Below, piece by piece: positions 35,006-45,098 of a stretch of 64,000 nucleotides of DNA (its first letter is position 1; each line of letters begins with the position of its first letter). The notes under the pieces were generated by a model. It was not told where the DNA came from and did no database searches. It saw only the letters and a list, made by a program, of their open reading frames with translations. The DNA is taken from NCBI GenBank assembly GCA_963795715.1, contig CAWCIY010000003.1:434001-498000 (forward strand), given 5' to 3'. Both the position numbers and the translations under genes were made by a program. The stretch comes from JAFEDN01 sp963795715 (GTDB taxonomy: Bacteria > Pseudomonadota > Gammaproteobacteria > Coxiellales > Coxiellaceae).

Positions 35006-35332
35006 ATGGCTGATGTTTCGCAATTTCTTGAAGTAGCGCGTGTAATCGCGAGCGTGCAAGGTTTAACTTCAGTAGCGGCTGCCTTGTTGATTGGTTTGTC
35101 TGCTTTGGGAACCGCAGTAGGGTTTGGTATTCTCGGTGGAAAATTTTTGGAAGGCGTGGCTCGTCAACCTGAATTAACCGGTATGTTAATGGGTCGAATG
35201 TTCTTAATGGCGGCTTTAGTGGATGCATTTGCAGCGATTGGTATTGCCATGGGTTTATATTTCATTTTTGCAAAGAATCCGTTCCTCGGCGCGGTTTCTG
35301 AACATATCGCTAAAGTAGTTGGTGCTCAATAA
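35006..35332 (+). CDS. atpE: ATP synthase F0 subunit c
   Basis: 108 residues from ATG 35006 (AAGAGGAG upstream). Two TM helices joined by the loop GVARQPEL, with the proton-carrying aspartate in AALVDAFAAIG at residue 73. It is longer than E. coli AtpE (79) because of an extra 12-residue N-terminus and a C-terminal tail (NPFLGAVSEHIAKVVGAQ). The in-frame extension back to 34853 overlaps atpB and is ignored. The stop TAA overlaps the atpF ATG by one base. Confidence 0.95.
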   Translation: MADVSQFLEVARVIASVQGLTSVAAALLIGLSALGTAVGFGILGGKFLEGVARQPELTGMLMGRMFLMAALVDAFAAIGIAMGLYFIFAKNPFLGAVSEHIAKVVGAQ

Positions 35333-35802
35333 TGGATATTAATTTAACCTTACTGGGCCAAATGATCACATTTGCCATATTCGTATGGTTTACGATGAAA
35401 TATGTTTGGCCGCCCGTCATGAAGGCCATGAGAGACCGTCAAGACAAAATTGCCGCGGGTTTAGCTGCTGCTGAACAAGGCGAACAAGCTTTGCAAGTCG
35501 CTAAACAAGAGATTGCCGATCAAATGCAAGCCACTAAAGTCGAAGCCGGCAAAATATTGGAGCAGGCGCATCAACGCGCGGTTCATATTGTTGAAGAAGC
35601 CAAAACTCAGGCGCGGCAAGAAGGTGAACGGTTAGTGCAATTGGCGCAAGAAGAAATTAAGCGCCAATACAGCCAAGCTAGAGCGGATTTGTTGAAACAA
35701 ATGTCCGACGTTGCAGTGACCGGTGCAGAAAAGATTTTAGGTCGGGAAGTAGATCGGGCCAGCAATGATCGCTTGATTGATGAGCTAGTGGATAAATTAT
35801 AA
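35332..35802 (+). CDS. atpF: ATP synthase F0 subunit b
   Basis: 156 residues, exactly the E. coli length. One N-terminal TM (GQMITFAIFVWFTMKYVWPPVM) and a long Ala/Gln/Glu-rich coiled coil that forms the peripheral stalk, ending in a delta-binding region (DVAVTGAEKILGREVD). The last undamaged gene of the operon. Confidence 0.96.
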   Translation: MDINLTLLGQMITFAIFVWFTMKYVWPPVMKAMRDRQDKIAAGLAAAEQGEQALQVAKQEIADQMQATKVEAGKILEQAHQRAVHIVEEAKTQARQEGERLVQLAQEEIKRQYSQARADLLKQMSDVAVTGAEKILGREVDRASNDRLIDELVDKL

Positions 35803-35804
35803 CT

Positions 35805-36366
35805 ATGGCTGAAAATTTAACCATTGCCAGACCTTACGCTAAAGCCGTTTTCGAACAGGCTTTAACAGATCGTAGCGTAGACGAGTGGGAGCAAATTTTG
35901 CAAGACTTGGCGACTACCGCTGAGGATGTGCAAGTCAACAATTTATTGGACAATCCTCGGGTAGAGCATCAGCAATGGCTGCAGTTGTTTACTCGCGTTG
36001 TTGAAAAATTGCATCCAAGTCTAGCAGAAAAACATCGGGCTGAATTAAAAAATTTTTAACAATTTTAATCGCAGAAAAACGCGTCAAGGTGTTGCCAGAA
36101 ATCTTGCGTCGCTATCAAAACTTAGTTGCGGCGCAGCAAGAATTAAAGGAAGTGATGGTAACTTCGGCTTATCCACTGGATGAGAACGCAGACAACAAAA
36201 AATGACTGAATCCTTGACCCAATATCTAAATTCGAAAGTAGCGGTGGATTTTCAAGTAGATCCGTCTTTAATCGGTGGTGTATTGATCCGCAGCGGCAAC
36301 TGGGTGATGGATGGTTCTATCAAAGGTAAACTACAGACGCTATGCGAGATGAGTTTACAAGAATAA
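35805..36366 (+). pseudogene. atpH: ATP synthase F1 subunit delta, two single-base losses
   Basis: The frame from 35805 reads the N-terminal helical domain (IARPYAKAVFEQALTD) to KNF and stops at 36059 because a six-T run is five T long (36052-36056). Restoring a T gives LTILIAEKRVKVLPEILRRYQNL. A second base is missing near 36199 (GCAGACAACAAA); restoring it gives MTESLTQYLNSKVAVDFQVDPSLIGG and the stop at 36366. The repaired protein is 187 residues. Links F1 to the peripheral stalk. Confidence 0.88.
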
Positions 36367-36379
36367 CGGGGGAGAGAAT

Positions 36380-37927
36380 ATGACCACACAATTAAAAGCA
36401 ACCGAAATCAGCGAACTTATTAAATCGCAGATTAGCCAATTTGATTTAGCACCTCAGGTACGTACTGAAGGCACATCGTTAATTTAAAAGATGGTATTGT
36501 GCGTATTTATGGTTTAGATAATGTGATGTTTGGAGAAATGATTGAATTTCCTGACAATACTTTTGGCTTAGCGCTTAACCTGGAGCGTGATTCTGTGGGC
36601 GCGGTGGTGCTAGGTGATTATGAGCATTTAGAAGAAGGCATGATTGCCCGCTGCACCGGCCGTATTTTGCAAGTCCCGGTGGGCGAGGCATTGTTAGGCC
36701 GTGTGGTGGATGCATTAGGTGAACCGATTGACGGCAAAGGTCCCATTAAAACTACCGAAACTTCTCCGATTGAAAAAGTAGCTCCGGGTGTTATTCACCG
36801 TCAATCAGTTAATCAACCTATGCAAACTGGATTAAATCCATTGATGCTATGGTTCCCATTGGCCGTGGTCAACGTGAATTGATTATTGGTGATCGTCAAA
36901 CCGGTAAAACCGCTATTGCGATTGACGCCATCATCAATCAAAAAGATACTGGGGTAAAATGTATTTATGTTGCGATCGGTCAAAAAGCTTCTTCCATTGC
37001 CGCAGTGGTTCGTAAACTAGAAGAGCACGGTGCCTTGGCACATACCATCATCGTTGCAGCCAGTGCTGCTGATTCAGCGGCCATGCAATATATTGCTCCT
37101 TATTCAGGTTGCGCGATGGGTGAATATTTCCGCGATAAAGGTGAAGATGCATTAATTATTTACGATGATTTAACCAAACAAGCTTGGGCATATCGTCAAG
37201 TTTCATTATTATTGCGTCGTCCGCCAGGTCGAGAAGCTTATCCTGGAGACGTGTTTTATTTACATTCACGCTTATTGGAAAGAGCTGCTCGGGTCAATGC
37301 AGAATATGTAGAACAAATAACCGGTGGCAAAGTCAAAGGTAAAACAGGTTCATTAACTGCATTACCGATTATTGAAACACAAGCGGGTGACGTATCTGCC
37401 TTCGTGCCCACCAACGTAATTTCGATTACCGATGGTCAAATTTTCTTAGACGTTAATTTATTTAACTCAGGTATTCGCCCGGCGATCAATTCAGGCTTAT
37501 CCGTTTCTCGTGTGGGTGGTGCAGCGCAAACTAAAATCATTAAAAAATTGGCCGGGACCTTGCGTTTGGCATTGGCGCAATTTCGTGAATTGGAAGCGTT
37601 TGCGCAATTTGCTTCTGATTTAGATGAAGCAACTCGTAAACAATTGGAACGTGGTCAACGTTTAATGGAAGTATTAAAACAAAAACAATATCACCCACTG
37701 ATCGTTGCGGAAATTGCTTTCAGTTGGTTTGTGGCTGAAAAAGGCTATTTGGATGATGTTGAGTTGAAAAAAGTTCGTGGTTTTAACGAAACTTTACTCA
37801 GTTACTTGCGTGATCAACATGCTGATTTATTGACGGAAATTAATGCTAAACCGGAGTTGATCCGATGAAATCGCTGCCAAAATGCATTCGGTCAGTGAAG
37901 CAATTTAAAAAAACACAGGCGTATTAA
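36380..37927 (+). pseudogene. atpA: ATP synthase F1 subunit alpha, four single-base indels
   Basis: Starts MTTQLKATEISELIKSQI. A base is lost near 36472 (before VNLKDGIVRIYG), another A near 36835 (before SIDAMVPIGRGQRELIIGDRQTGKT). A base is gained near 37859 (before DEIAAKMHSVSEAI) and a T near 37906 (before KKTQAY). With all four fixed the frame runs from 36380 to the TAA at 37925-37927 and encodes 515 residues, standard for AtpA. Walker A GDRQTGKT and the alpha signature PAINSGLSVSRVG are intact. No internal missense damage is apparent. Confidence 0.9.
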
Positions 37928-37930
37928 AAC

Positions 37931-38807
37931 ATGGCTCAAACCAGAGAAATCCGCAGGCAAATTAACAGCATTAAAAATACCCAAAAAATTACTCGGGCGA
38001 TGGAAATGGTTGCGGCCAGTAAAATGCGTAAAGCGCAAGAACGCATGGCGACTTCACGACCTTATGCTACGAAAATTCGACAAGTGATTCGTCATGTTAG
38101 CGCAAAGCAGCAGTGAATATCATCATCCTTATTTAGAAGCCCGCAAGCATATCGAGCGGATTGGATACATCGTGGTCACCAGTGATCGTGGATTGTGCGG
38201 CGGTTTAAATATTAATTTATTCCGTAGCTTATTAAGATTTATGCAGGAACATCAGCAGAAAGGCAGTCCAGCACGATTTATGTTTAATTGGTCGAAAAGG
38301 TAAATTCTTTTTTAAACGGCATGGAGGCGGTATTTTAGGTGTCCAAGAGCATTTGGGTGATCATCCTGCGGTTCAAGATTTAGTAGGCGTGGTCAAAGTG
38401 ATGTTAGATCATTATGATCAAGGTAAAATTGATGCGGTTTATATTGCTTATAATGAGTTCGTGAATACCATGACTCAAAAACCAATCATCCGTCAATTAT
38501 TACCTTTGGTAGATAACGATGACCAGTCGAAACTCAAAAAGGCCATTGGGATTATATTTATGAACCGGATTCTGCAAAAGAATTGTTAGATAAATTCTTA
38601 GTGCGTTATATTGAATCGCAAGTATACCAAGCGGTGATTGAAAATTTGGCCTGTTTTCAATCTGCGCAAATGGTGGCAATGAAAAGCGCTACTGAAAATG
38701 CAGGCGAATTGATTAAAGAATTGCAAACTATTTATAACAAAGCTCGCCAAGCCAGCATTACTCAAGAAATTGCAGAAATTGTCGGTGGCGCAGCAGCAAT
38801 AGAATAA
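37931..38807 (+). pseudogene. atpG: ATP synthase F1 subunit gamma, three single-base indels
   Basis: N-terminus MAQTREIRRQINSIKNTQKITRAME is clear. An A is gained at about 38099 (before AQSSSEYHHPYLEARK), another near 38280 (before CLIGRKGKSFFKR), and a G is lost near 38542 (before HWDYIYEPDSAKELLDK). The C-terminal rotor helix (MKSATENAGELIKELQTIYNKARQASIT) is intact. The repaired length is 291 residues, as expected. Confidence 0.9.
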
Positions 38808-38825
38808 CAATTGTGAGGTAACAAA

Positions 38826-40219
38826 ATGTCAGAAAACACAACAAGAATCCACTGGTAAAATTGTTGAAATTATTGGCGCGGTGGTTGACGTCGAGTTTGC
38901 TCAAGGCGCAGTACCTAAAATTTATGATGCTTTGCGTATTGATTCGCACCAAATTACCTTAGAAGTTCAACAGCAATTAGGCGATGGCACTGTGCGCACC
39001 ATTGCCTGGGTGTCACCGAAGGCTTGCCTCGAGGTTTGGCGGTGAGAAATACCGGCAAACCTATTTCGGTCCCGGTGGGCGAAAAAACCCTAGGCCGAAT
39101 TATGAATGTATTAGGTGAACCTATTGATGAAGCAGGCCCCATCGATGCTGCTACAGTCAAATCCATTCATCGCAAACCGCCTAAGTTTGTCGAACAAGCC
39201 AGCAGCACTGAATTACTAGAAACCGGGGTCAAAGTAATTGATTTACTTTGTCCTTTTGCAAAAGGCGGCAAAGTAGGTTTATTCGGTGGTGCGGGTGTGG
39301 GTAAAACCGTCAATATGATGGAATTGATTCGTAACATCGCCATTGAACACAGTGGTTATTCGGTATTTGCTGGTGTGGGCGAACGTACTCGCGAAGGTAA
39401 TGATTTCTATCATGAAATGAAAGAATCCAAAGTATTGGATAAAGTATCCTTGGTTTATGGACAAATGAATGAGCCGCCTGGCAACCGTTTACGCGTGGCC
39501 TTACCGGTTTAACCATCGCCGAAAATTTCCGTGATGAAGGTCGGGACGTATTATTATTTATTGATAATATTTACCGTTATACCTTGGCAGGTGTGGAAGT
39601 GTCCGCGTTATTAGGCCGAATGCCTTCAGCAGTAGGTTATCAACCGACATTGGCTGAAGAAATGGGTCAATTACAAGAACGTATTACTTCCACCAAAACC
39701 GGTTCCATTACTTCCATTCAAGCAGTATATGTGCCAGCAGATGACTTAACCGATCCTTCTCCTGCGACCACTTTTGCTCACTTAGATGCGACAGTGGTGT
39801 TGTCACGGCAAATTGCTGAACGGGGAATTTATCCAGCGATTGATCCATTGGATTCCACTAGCCGTCAATTAGATCCGTTAATCATTGGTGAAGAACATTA
39901 TCAAGTTGCGCGCGGTGTGCAAGAAACCTTGCAACGTTATAAAGAATTGAAAGATATTATCGCTATTTTAGGTATGGATGAATTATCCGAAGAAGATAAA
40001 TCTACGGTAAGACGCGCGCGTAAAATTGAACGGTTTTTATCTCAACCTTTCTTCGTTGCGGAAGTATTTACCGGCCAAGCGGGTAAATATGTGTCGTTAC
40101 GAGAAACCATTCGTGGCTTTAAAGGCATTTTACAGGGTGAATATGATCATTTGCCTGAACAAGCATTTTATATGGTTGGCTCTATCGAAGAAGTCATTGA
40201 GAAAGCAAAAACATTGTAA
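38826..40219 (+). pseudogene. atpD: ATP synthase F1 subunit beta, three single-base indels
   Basis: An A is gained near 38845 just after MSENTT, a base is lost near 39007 (TIAxGVTEGLPRGLAV), and an A is lost near 39503 (RVALTGLTIAENFRDEG). All catalytic landmarks remain: Walker A GGAGVGKTV, GVGERTREGND, DNIYRYTLAG (usually FTLAG), SALLGRMPSAVGYQPTLAEEMG, and EVFTGQAGKYV. The repaired protein is 464 residues. It is the catalytic subunit, so loss would abolish the enzyme. Confidence 0.9.
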
Positions 40220-40232
40220 CAAGAGAAGCTAT

Positions 40233-40666
40233 ATGGCTGAAAAAACCATGCAATTAGATATTGTCAGCGCTGAGAAATCATTGTTTCACGGCGTGGTTAA
40301 ATTTTTATCGATTACTGGGAGTGTGGGTGAACTAGGAATTTATCCCGGCCATACCGCTTTATTGACGGCATTAAAACCTGGGCAAGTGCGGGCAGAATTT
40401 CCGAAGGCCAGGAAGAAATATTTTATATATCCGGTGGAATGTTGGAAGTCCAACCGGATGTGGCCACTATTTTAGCCGATACCGCGGTTCGTGCTGCGGA
40501 TTTAGATGAAGCGGCCGCTCAAGCTGCCATTGAACATGCCGAAAAAGCGTTAACGGAGCGAAAAGCCGGCATTGAATATTCTACTGCGCTGACTGAATTG
40601 GCAGAAGCTACCGCACAATTACGCGCCATTCAAGGCTGTGCGCAAACGGCATCAGCAAGGGAGTAG
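40233..40666 (+). pseudogene. atpC: ATP synthase F1 subunit epsilon, one missing base
   Basis: Begins MAEKTMQLDIVSAEKSLFHG and reads GELGIYPGHTALLTALKPGQVRAE; an A is lost near 40398 (GAATTTCC for GAAATTTCC). Restoring it gives ISEGQEEIFYISGGMLEVQPD and the helical tail, total 144 residues. Regulatory central-stalk subunit. Confidence 0.88.
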
Positions 40667-40669
40667 CTT

Positions 40670-42043
40670 ATGGGACTACACGTTATTGTTTTAGCGGCTG
40701 GCAAAGGGCAACGGATGGTGTCGGAGCTTGCCGAAAGTGTTGCACCCGTTGGGCGGCAAATCCCTTTTGGAACATGTCATTAAAACCGCCCAGCAATTAT
40801 CCCCTGAAGCAATCCACGTCGTATTATGGCAATGGCGGCTCCCAAGTATCGCAGGCGCTGTCGCATTTACCGGTCAATTGGGTAGAACAAACGGAATTAC
40901 TGGGCACCGGTCATGCAGTATCACAAGCATTGCCGCATTGCCCTGAAGATGACCGGGTGCTTATTTTATATGGCGATGTGCCACTGATTTCTTTAGAATC
41001 TTTAAATAATTTATTAACCAATACTCCTGAGTGTCAATTGGGTTTAATTGTCGCTGAATTACCCAACCCAACAGGATTTGGCCGAATTATTCGCAATGAC
41101 AACGGCCATATTACTGCCATCGTTGAACAACGGGATGCAAATCCCCAACAGCAAGCGATCAAAGAAATTAATACCGGCATTATCACTGCTCCAGCGCGCC
41201 AACTTAAAAAATGGCTACCGCACTTAAAGAATACCAATAAGCAACACGAATATTATCTAACTGATATTGTCGCTTTGGCTGCCTCTGAAGGTTTGACCGT
41301 TCACGGCGCAGAAGCTTCATGCGTTGAAGAAACGCGAGGTGTGAACGACCGTGCCGAATTGGCCGTTTTAGAAAGATTTTACCAACAGCAAACCGCGCTT
41401 ACGTTGATGCGGCAAGGAGTCACCATTGCTGATCCGCATCGTTTCGATGCCCGCGGCGATATCAGCATTGGCGCCGATTCGTATATTGATATCAATGTGG
41501 TTTTAGAGGGCAGAGTGGTCATCGGAAAAGATTGTCGCATTGGTCCCAATGTTTGTTTGAAAGACGTGGAAATTGGCGAATAATGTAGAGATTTTTGCTA
41601 ATAGCGTAATCGAAGGCGCTGAAATCGCCGAGCATTGTCAAATCGGCCCGTTTGCACGAATACGGCCCGGCACGGTTTTAGAAAAAGGAGTCAAAGTAGG
41701 TAACTTTGTTGAAGTAAAAAAATCTCGCCTCGGACGAAATTCCAAGGCCCAGCATTTAACTTATTTAGGGGATGCTGTAATCGGCGCTGAAGTGAATATT
41801 GGCGCCGGAACCATCACGTGCAATTATGATGGCCAAAATAAAAATCCTACTCACATCGGTAATGGCGCCTTTATCGGTTCCAACACTTCTTTAGTGGCCC
41901 CAGTCACCATCGGCAAAAACGCCACCATCGGCGCAGGTTCAACGATTACCCGCGACGCTCTCGCCGAGACTTTGACGGTAGCCCGAGCTCGACAAGTAGC
42001 CATCAAAGCTTGGAAACGTCCATCCAAGAACATTAATCGCTAA
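40670..42043 (+). pseudogene. glmU: Bifunctional GlmU, three single inserted bases
   Basis: Makes UDP-GlcNAc for peptidoglycan and LPS. The N-terminal uridylyltransferase begins MGLHVIVLAAGKGQRM. An extra base near 40730 precedes LPKVLHPLGGKSLLEHV, an extra T near 40813 precedes YGNGGSQVSQAL, and an extra G near 41578 precedes NNVEIFANSVIEG. The middle pyrophosphorylase part (LLGTGHAVSQALPH, ILYGDVPLI) and the left-handed beta-helix acetyltransferase (VGNFVEVKKSRLG, NIGAGTITCNYDG) are intact. Repaired length 456 residues. It follows atpC by 3 bp, the usual gammaproteobacterial order. Confidence 0.9.
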
Positions 42044-42137
42044 ATTACATTTCTTACAATAATACTTTTTTGTAGACAAATCCGAAAAAAAAGTTTTTAA
42101 TATCACTTTATTTTAATACTTACTTAAGGAGAAAAAA

Positions 42138-42638
42138 ATGCGAAATTGGAAACTTTTTTTAACAGGTGTTTCAGCACTTACCGCCATCCAGTTCACTACC
42201 GCTATCGCCCAAGCCAATCCCATTGATTATGGTACTGTCAAAGTAACTGTTTACCAATGCCCTTATACTGCAGATATCGGTAAATATGCCGAACAAACAA
42301 CTTTAACATTGGTTTTAAACAGTACCGATAATGTTAACTATACTGGGGAGTTAACTGGTTTAACCAGTTTTATCAATAGTGTCAAACAACTACATGCTGA
42401 CTGGAAATGGTCTACTTTGATTATGCCTGTTAATGATACTGTCAAAACTCCTTTATCTACTTCTAATACTGGGACTTCTGGGGATTGGGTTAAAAATACT
42501 GTCGGTGAATCACCCACTTCGGGACTGGTCAGCAGTGACGTTTTTAACATCGCTACGGCTGGAATTTCTAATGTAACTTGCGTGCAAAACGTGCCGCCAG
42601 GACAATTAGGCGCAGTTGGGATAGACATTATGAAATAA
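42138..42638 (+). CDS. Secreted hypothetical protein
   Basis: 166 residues. Signal peptide MRNWKLFLTGVSALTAIQF..AIAQA with likely cleavage at AQA-NP. The mature protein has two cysteines (YQCPYT near 47, VTCVQN near 150) and is rich in Thr, Ser and Val, suggesting an exported beta-rich fold. AAGGAG lies seven bases before the ATG. I do not recognise the family. Confidence 0.65.
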   Translation: MRNWKLFLTGVSALTAIQFTTAIAQANPIDYGTVKVTVYQCPYTADIGKYAEQTTLTLVLNSTDNVNYTGELTGLTSFINSVKQLHADWKWSTLIMPVNDTVKTPLSTSNTGTSGDWVKNTVGESPTSGLVSSDVFNIATAGISNVTCVQNVPPGQLGAVGIDIMK

Positions 42639-42714
42639 TGATGACTTTTCTTCGGCTAAAATGCTATCTACTTAGCCTTAGGATTTATCCGGAGAGATTT
42701 AAAATTCTCTGAAG

Positions 42715-42745
42715 CGTTGTCCCGCGGTTTGTCCGCGGGACAACG
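42715..42745. repeat. Perfect 13-bp hairpin
   Basis: CGTTGTCCCGCGG and its complement are separated by five bases (TTTGT). The stem is very stable but has no adjacent T-run. It lies between convergent genes and may help terminate them. Confidence 0.5.
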
Positions 42746-42778
42746 TAACAGGGATTCCTTTTTTCATCGAAAACATAT

Positions 42779-44041
42779 TCAGCAACCAAAGACCTTGCTT
42801 ATACCATGCTTGTAAAACTCATCGCTGACTATTTCTGAAGTACTCGATTGGCTGGTACTAAATAGTGAAGATTTATTCAAAGCAATGGCTGGAGGAGGAT
42901 AGACGTCATAATCGCTGATGAGTGCATGTAATGGAGTCGGCAAGAATGATAAGTTTTGTTGCAGCGCCAGTAGATTAAATAATTTTAATCTTAAAAGTGA
43001 ATTCCACTTTTCAAGTAGTTCTATTGTCTGATCATAAAGTTTTATCTTAGCCTCGTTTAGGTATTCTGGATGATAACTATGTACATGTGGATTGTTTCTT
43101 TTATCAATAACACTGCCTAGCGGAGTTTCTCCTTTGGAGTTTTTAGCTTCGACATCGGCTCCAGCGTGCAGTAAAAGATTAATAATGTCGAAATAGGGTT
43201 TACTAAAATGTTCACTAAATTCGGAGGGAGGAGGCAGTGTATCCTGCAGGCGATTACTAAACATTTTCCATAAATGTGCGGGATTTAAATCTCCTTCATG
43301 AGCAAGCCAAACTTTTTGGTACGCTGCTAAATGTAAAGCAGTATTTCCTTCTTTATCGCGGCTATTCAGCATACTCACCGGAAATCCTGGCCATTTTAAC
43401 AACTGTTCCAAGCTTTTGGAATGTCCTGATGTAACACACAGCATCAAAACAGATTCTCCAAGGCTAGTACAGGCATTGATATCGGCCCTGCGATTCAGCA
43501 AAAATTGGACCACCTCTGGCTTTTCATAGTAACCACATACGGACGCTAAAAGCGGAGTATGATCATGTATAATGCTTTTTTCTTCCAGAAGAGGTGTAGA
43601 TCGAAGTTTCAATTCATCAGCTTTGTTAAGTAATAACTCAACTGTTTTTGTTCGTCCAAAATAGATATGACGGAAAATGGGTAAATCGGGCATCATTCCC
43701 CTGTTTGTTTGTTCATTTTTTTTATAAATATCACCACCATGCGCTAAGAGGAATTCAACAATTAATTTGGAGTTCTTGCCACTATGGGCAGCTGCGTGTA
43801 ATGGCGTTACCCCGTCAGTTTCCTGAAATTTAAGATTATCCTCATCTTCTTTTGCAACACGGGCTACGCCATTAATTTCAGCTCCATTGGCTTCAGCTGT
43901 TTTTACATGTTCTAAGTGACCTTCTTTACAAGCTTGCACTAAAAGCAATATCCACTGCGCTTGGGAAAGAGGTCGTCCCCAATGATTAGGTGCCCATTCA
44001 GACAAATCTGCTTCTCTAAATTCTGTTTTTCTCTTTTTCAT
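42779..44041 (-). CDS. Ankyrin-repeat protein
   Basis: 420 residues. Ankyrin signatures occur from about residue 28 to 325: TDGVTPLHAAAHSGK, LVEFLLAHGGDI, VVQFLLNRRADINAC, GNTALHLAAYQK, IINLLLHAGADVEAKNSKGETPLG. The N-terminus is basic and lacks a signal peptide; the C-terminal 90 residues are non-repeat. Ankyrin proteins in intracellular gammaproteobacteria are often secreted into the host by type IV systems; whether this one is cannot be seen, and the C-terminus is not obviously a Dot/Icm signal. Confidence 0.88.
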   Translation of the reverse strand: MKKRKTEFREADLSEWAPNHWGRPLSQAQWILLLVQACKEGHLEHVKTAEANGAEINGVARVAKEDEDNLKFQETDGVTPLHAAAHSGKNSKLIVEFLLAHGGDIYKKNEQTNRGMMPDLPIFRHIYFGRTKTVELLLNKADELKLRSTPLLEEKSIIHDHTPLLASVCGYYEKPEVVQFLLNRRADINACTSLGESVLMLCVTSGHSKSLEQLLKWPGFPVSMLNSRDKEGNTALHLAAYQKVWLAHEGDLNPAHLWKMFSNRLQDTLPPPSEFSEHFSKPYFDIINLLLHAGADVEAKNSKGETPLGSVIDKRNNPHVHSYHPEYLNEAKIKLYDQTIELLEKWNSLLRLKLFNLLALQQNLSFLPTPLHALISDYDVYPPPAIALNKSSLFSTSQSSTSEIVSDEFYKHGISKVFGC

Positions 44042-44074
44042 ATAGATTCTCCCTGATCAAGCATTTATTCACAA

Positions 44075-44230
44075 TCACAATAGTTTTGCTTTATAGATTG
44101 AGAATAGTTCATAATCTTCAATAGCTTTCTTCATCAATTCGGTAATCAAGTGACTTTTATTTTCATGTTGAAACACTTGATTAAACCGATTTTTAACCGC
44201 TTGAGGAACACTAAAGTTCATAGTGGCCAT
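44075..44230 (-). CDS. Small RHH antitoxin, apparently without its toxin
   Basis: 51 residues: MATMNFSVPQAVKNRFNQVF then HENKSHLITELMKKAIEDYE. The short strand MNFSVP followed by two helices is the VapB/RHH fold of a family that normally precedes a PIN toxin. GGGAGG lies seven bases upstream of the ATG. Directly downstream comes the ankyrin gene rather than a toxin, so it looks orphaned. The upstream AT-rich stretch (TTGAATATT..AATATTTCAA, about 44247-44287) could be its operator. Confidence 0.65.
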   Translation of the reverse strand: MATMNFSVPQAVKNRFNQVFQHENKSHLITELMKKAIEDYELFSIYKAKLL

Positions 44231-44544
44231 AAATAACCTCCCGCTTTTTGATTATTGAATATTTTATTATAAATATACAATATTTCAACAAAAGCATCAC
44301 CATCGCAAACTGCATTTATCCTATACTCCGTGAATATTTCCCGCCTATACCAAGGGTGTCGCGGATGGATCGCATTTGGGGTCCTGCCCGATTGCCATGA
44401 GCGGAGAGGAGAGCGGAGCGACCTTTCCCTTCATTCCGGAAGCAATGACCGCAGAGCGGGAATTGCTGCGGAGGATGAAAAGATATTGATTTTTTTCACC
44501 CAATGGATATATAGTTTTATCTTGCTTAAATAACAGGAGGTTTT
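44231..44544. other. Intergenic region with a partial copy of the structured repeat
   Basis: No gene seen. It holds the AT-rich promoter-like region before the antitoxin, then GGAGAGGAGAGCGGAGCGAC..TTCCCTTCATTCC (44402-44437), the inverted core shared with the repeats at 1234 and 15838, ending in AGCGGGAATTGCTGCGG. Confidence 0.6.
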
Positions 44545-45087
44545 ATGAAATTTTTCAGGAGCTATTTTTATTCAGCATTCTTGTGCTTTATTTTTGCTTT
44601 TACCACAGCTTTAGCTCAAGAGCAGGTCTCATCCCCTTCTTTAAGTCAGGGGCAAATTTTAAAAATCGTTATGACCATTGATAAAAATGAAATTGCCGCT
44701 AACAAAATGGCTAAAGATAAAAGCACTAATCCAAAAGTGCAAGAAGTTGCAGGAAAAATGCTATCAGACCATCAAATGAACTTAGAGCAAGCGAATGCTT
44801 TGCGACAGAACCTGGGTGTAGAAGCAAAGTCTTCGGATAAATCTTTAACTATTGAGAAAGATGGTAAAATGCTTTTGAGTAAATTAGCGCCATTGAGCGG
44901 ATATGAGTTTGATAAAACTTATTTAAAATCAATGGTAGCAGGTCATACTGAAGCTTTGCATCTAATAGATACCAAACTGCTCCCAAATGCTCAAAACCCT
45001 AAATTAATCAGCTTCTTAAAAGCTACCAGAACGATAGTTGTTCATCATCTGCGCATGTCAAAAGAGACGCTTGGACAAATTCGATAA
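44545..45087 (+). CDS. DUF4142 family secreted protein
   Basis: 180 residues. Signal peptide (FFRSYFYSAFLCFIFAFTTALAQ). The mature region is a helical bundle of the DUF4142 kind, related to ferritin-like folds: LSQGQILKIVMTIDKNEIAANKMA, SDHQMNLEQANALRQNL, YLKSMVAGHTEALHLI and ATRTIVVHHLRMSKETL. Periplasmic; function of the family unknown. ATG preceded by AGGAGG. Confidence 0.85.
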   Translation: MKFFRSYFYSAFLCFIFAFTTALAQEQVSSPSLSQGQILKIVMTIDKNEIAANKMAKDKSTNPKVQEVAGKMLSDHQMNLEQANALRQNLGVEAKSSDKSLTIEKDGKMLLSKLAPLSGYEFDKTYLKSMVAGHTEALHLIDTKLLPNAQNPKLISFLKATRTIVVHHLRMSKETLGQIR

Positions 45088-45098
45088 TCTCTGTCGCC

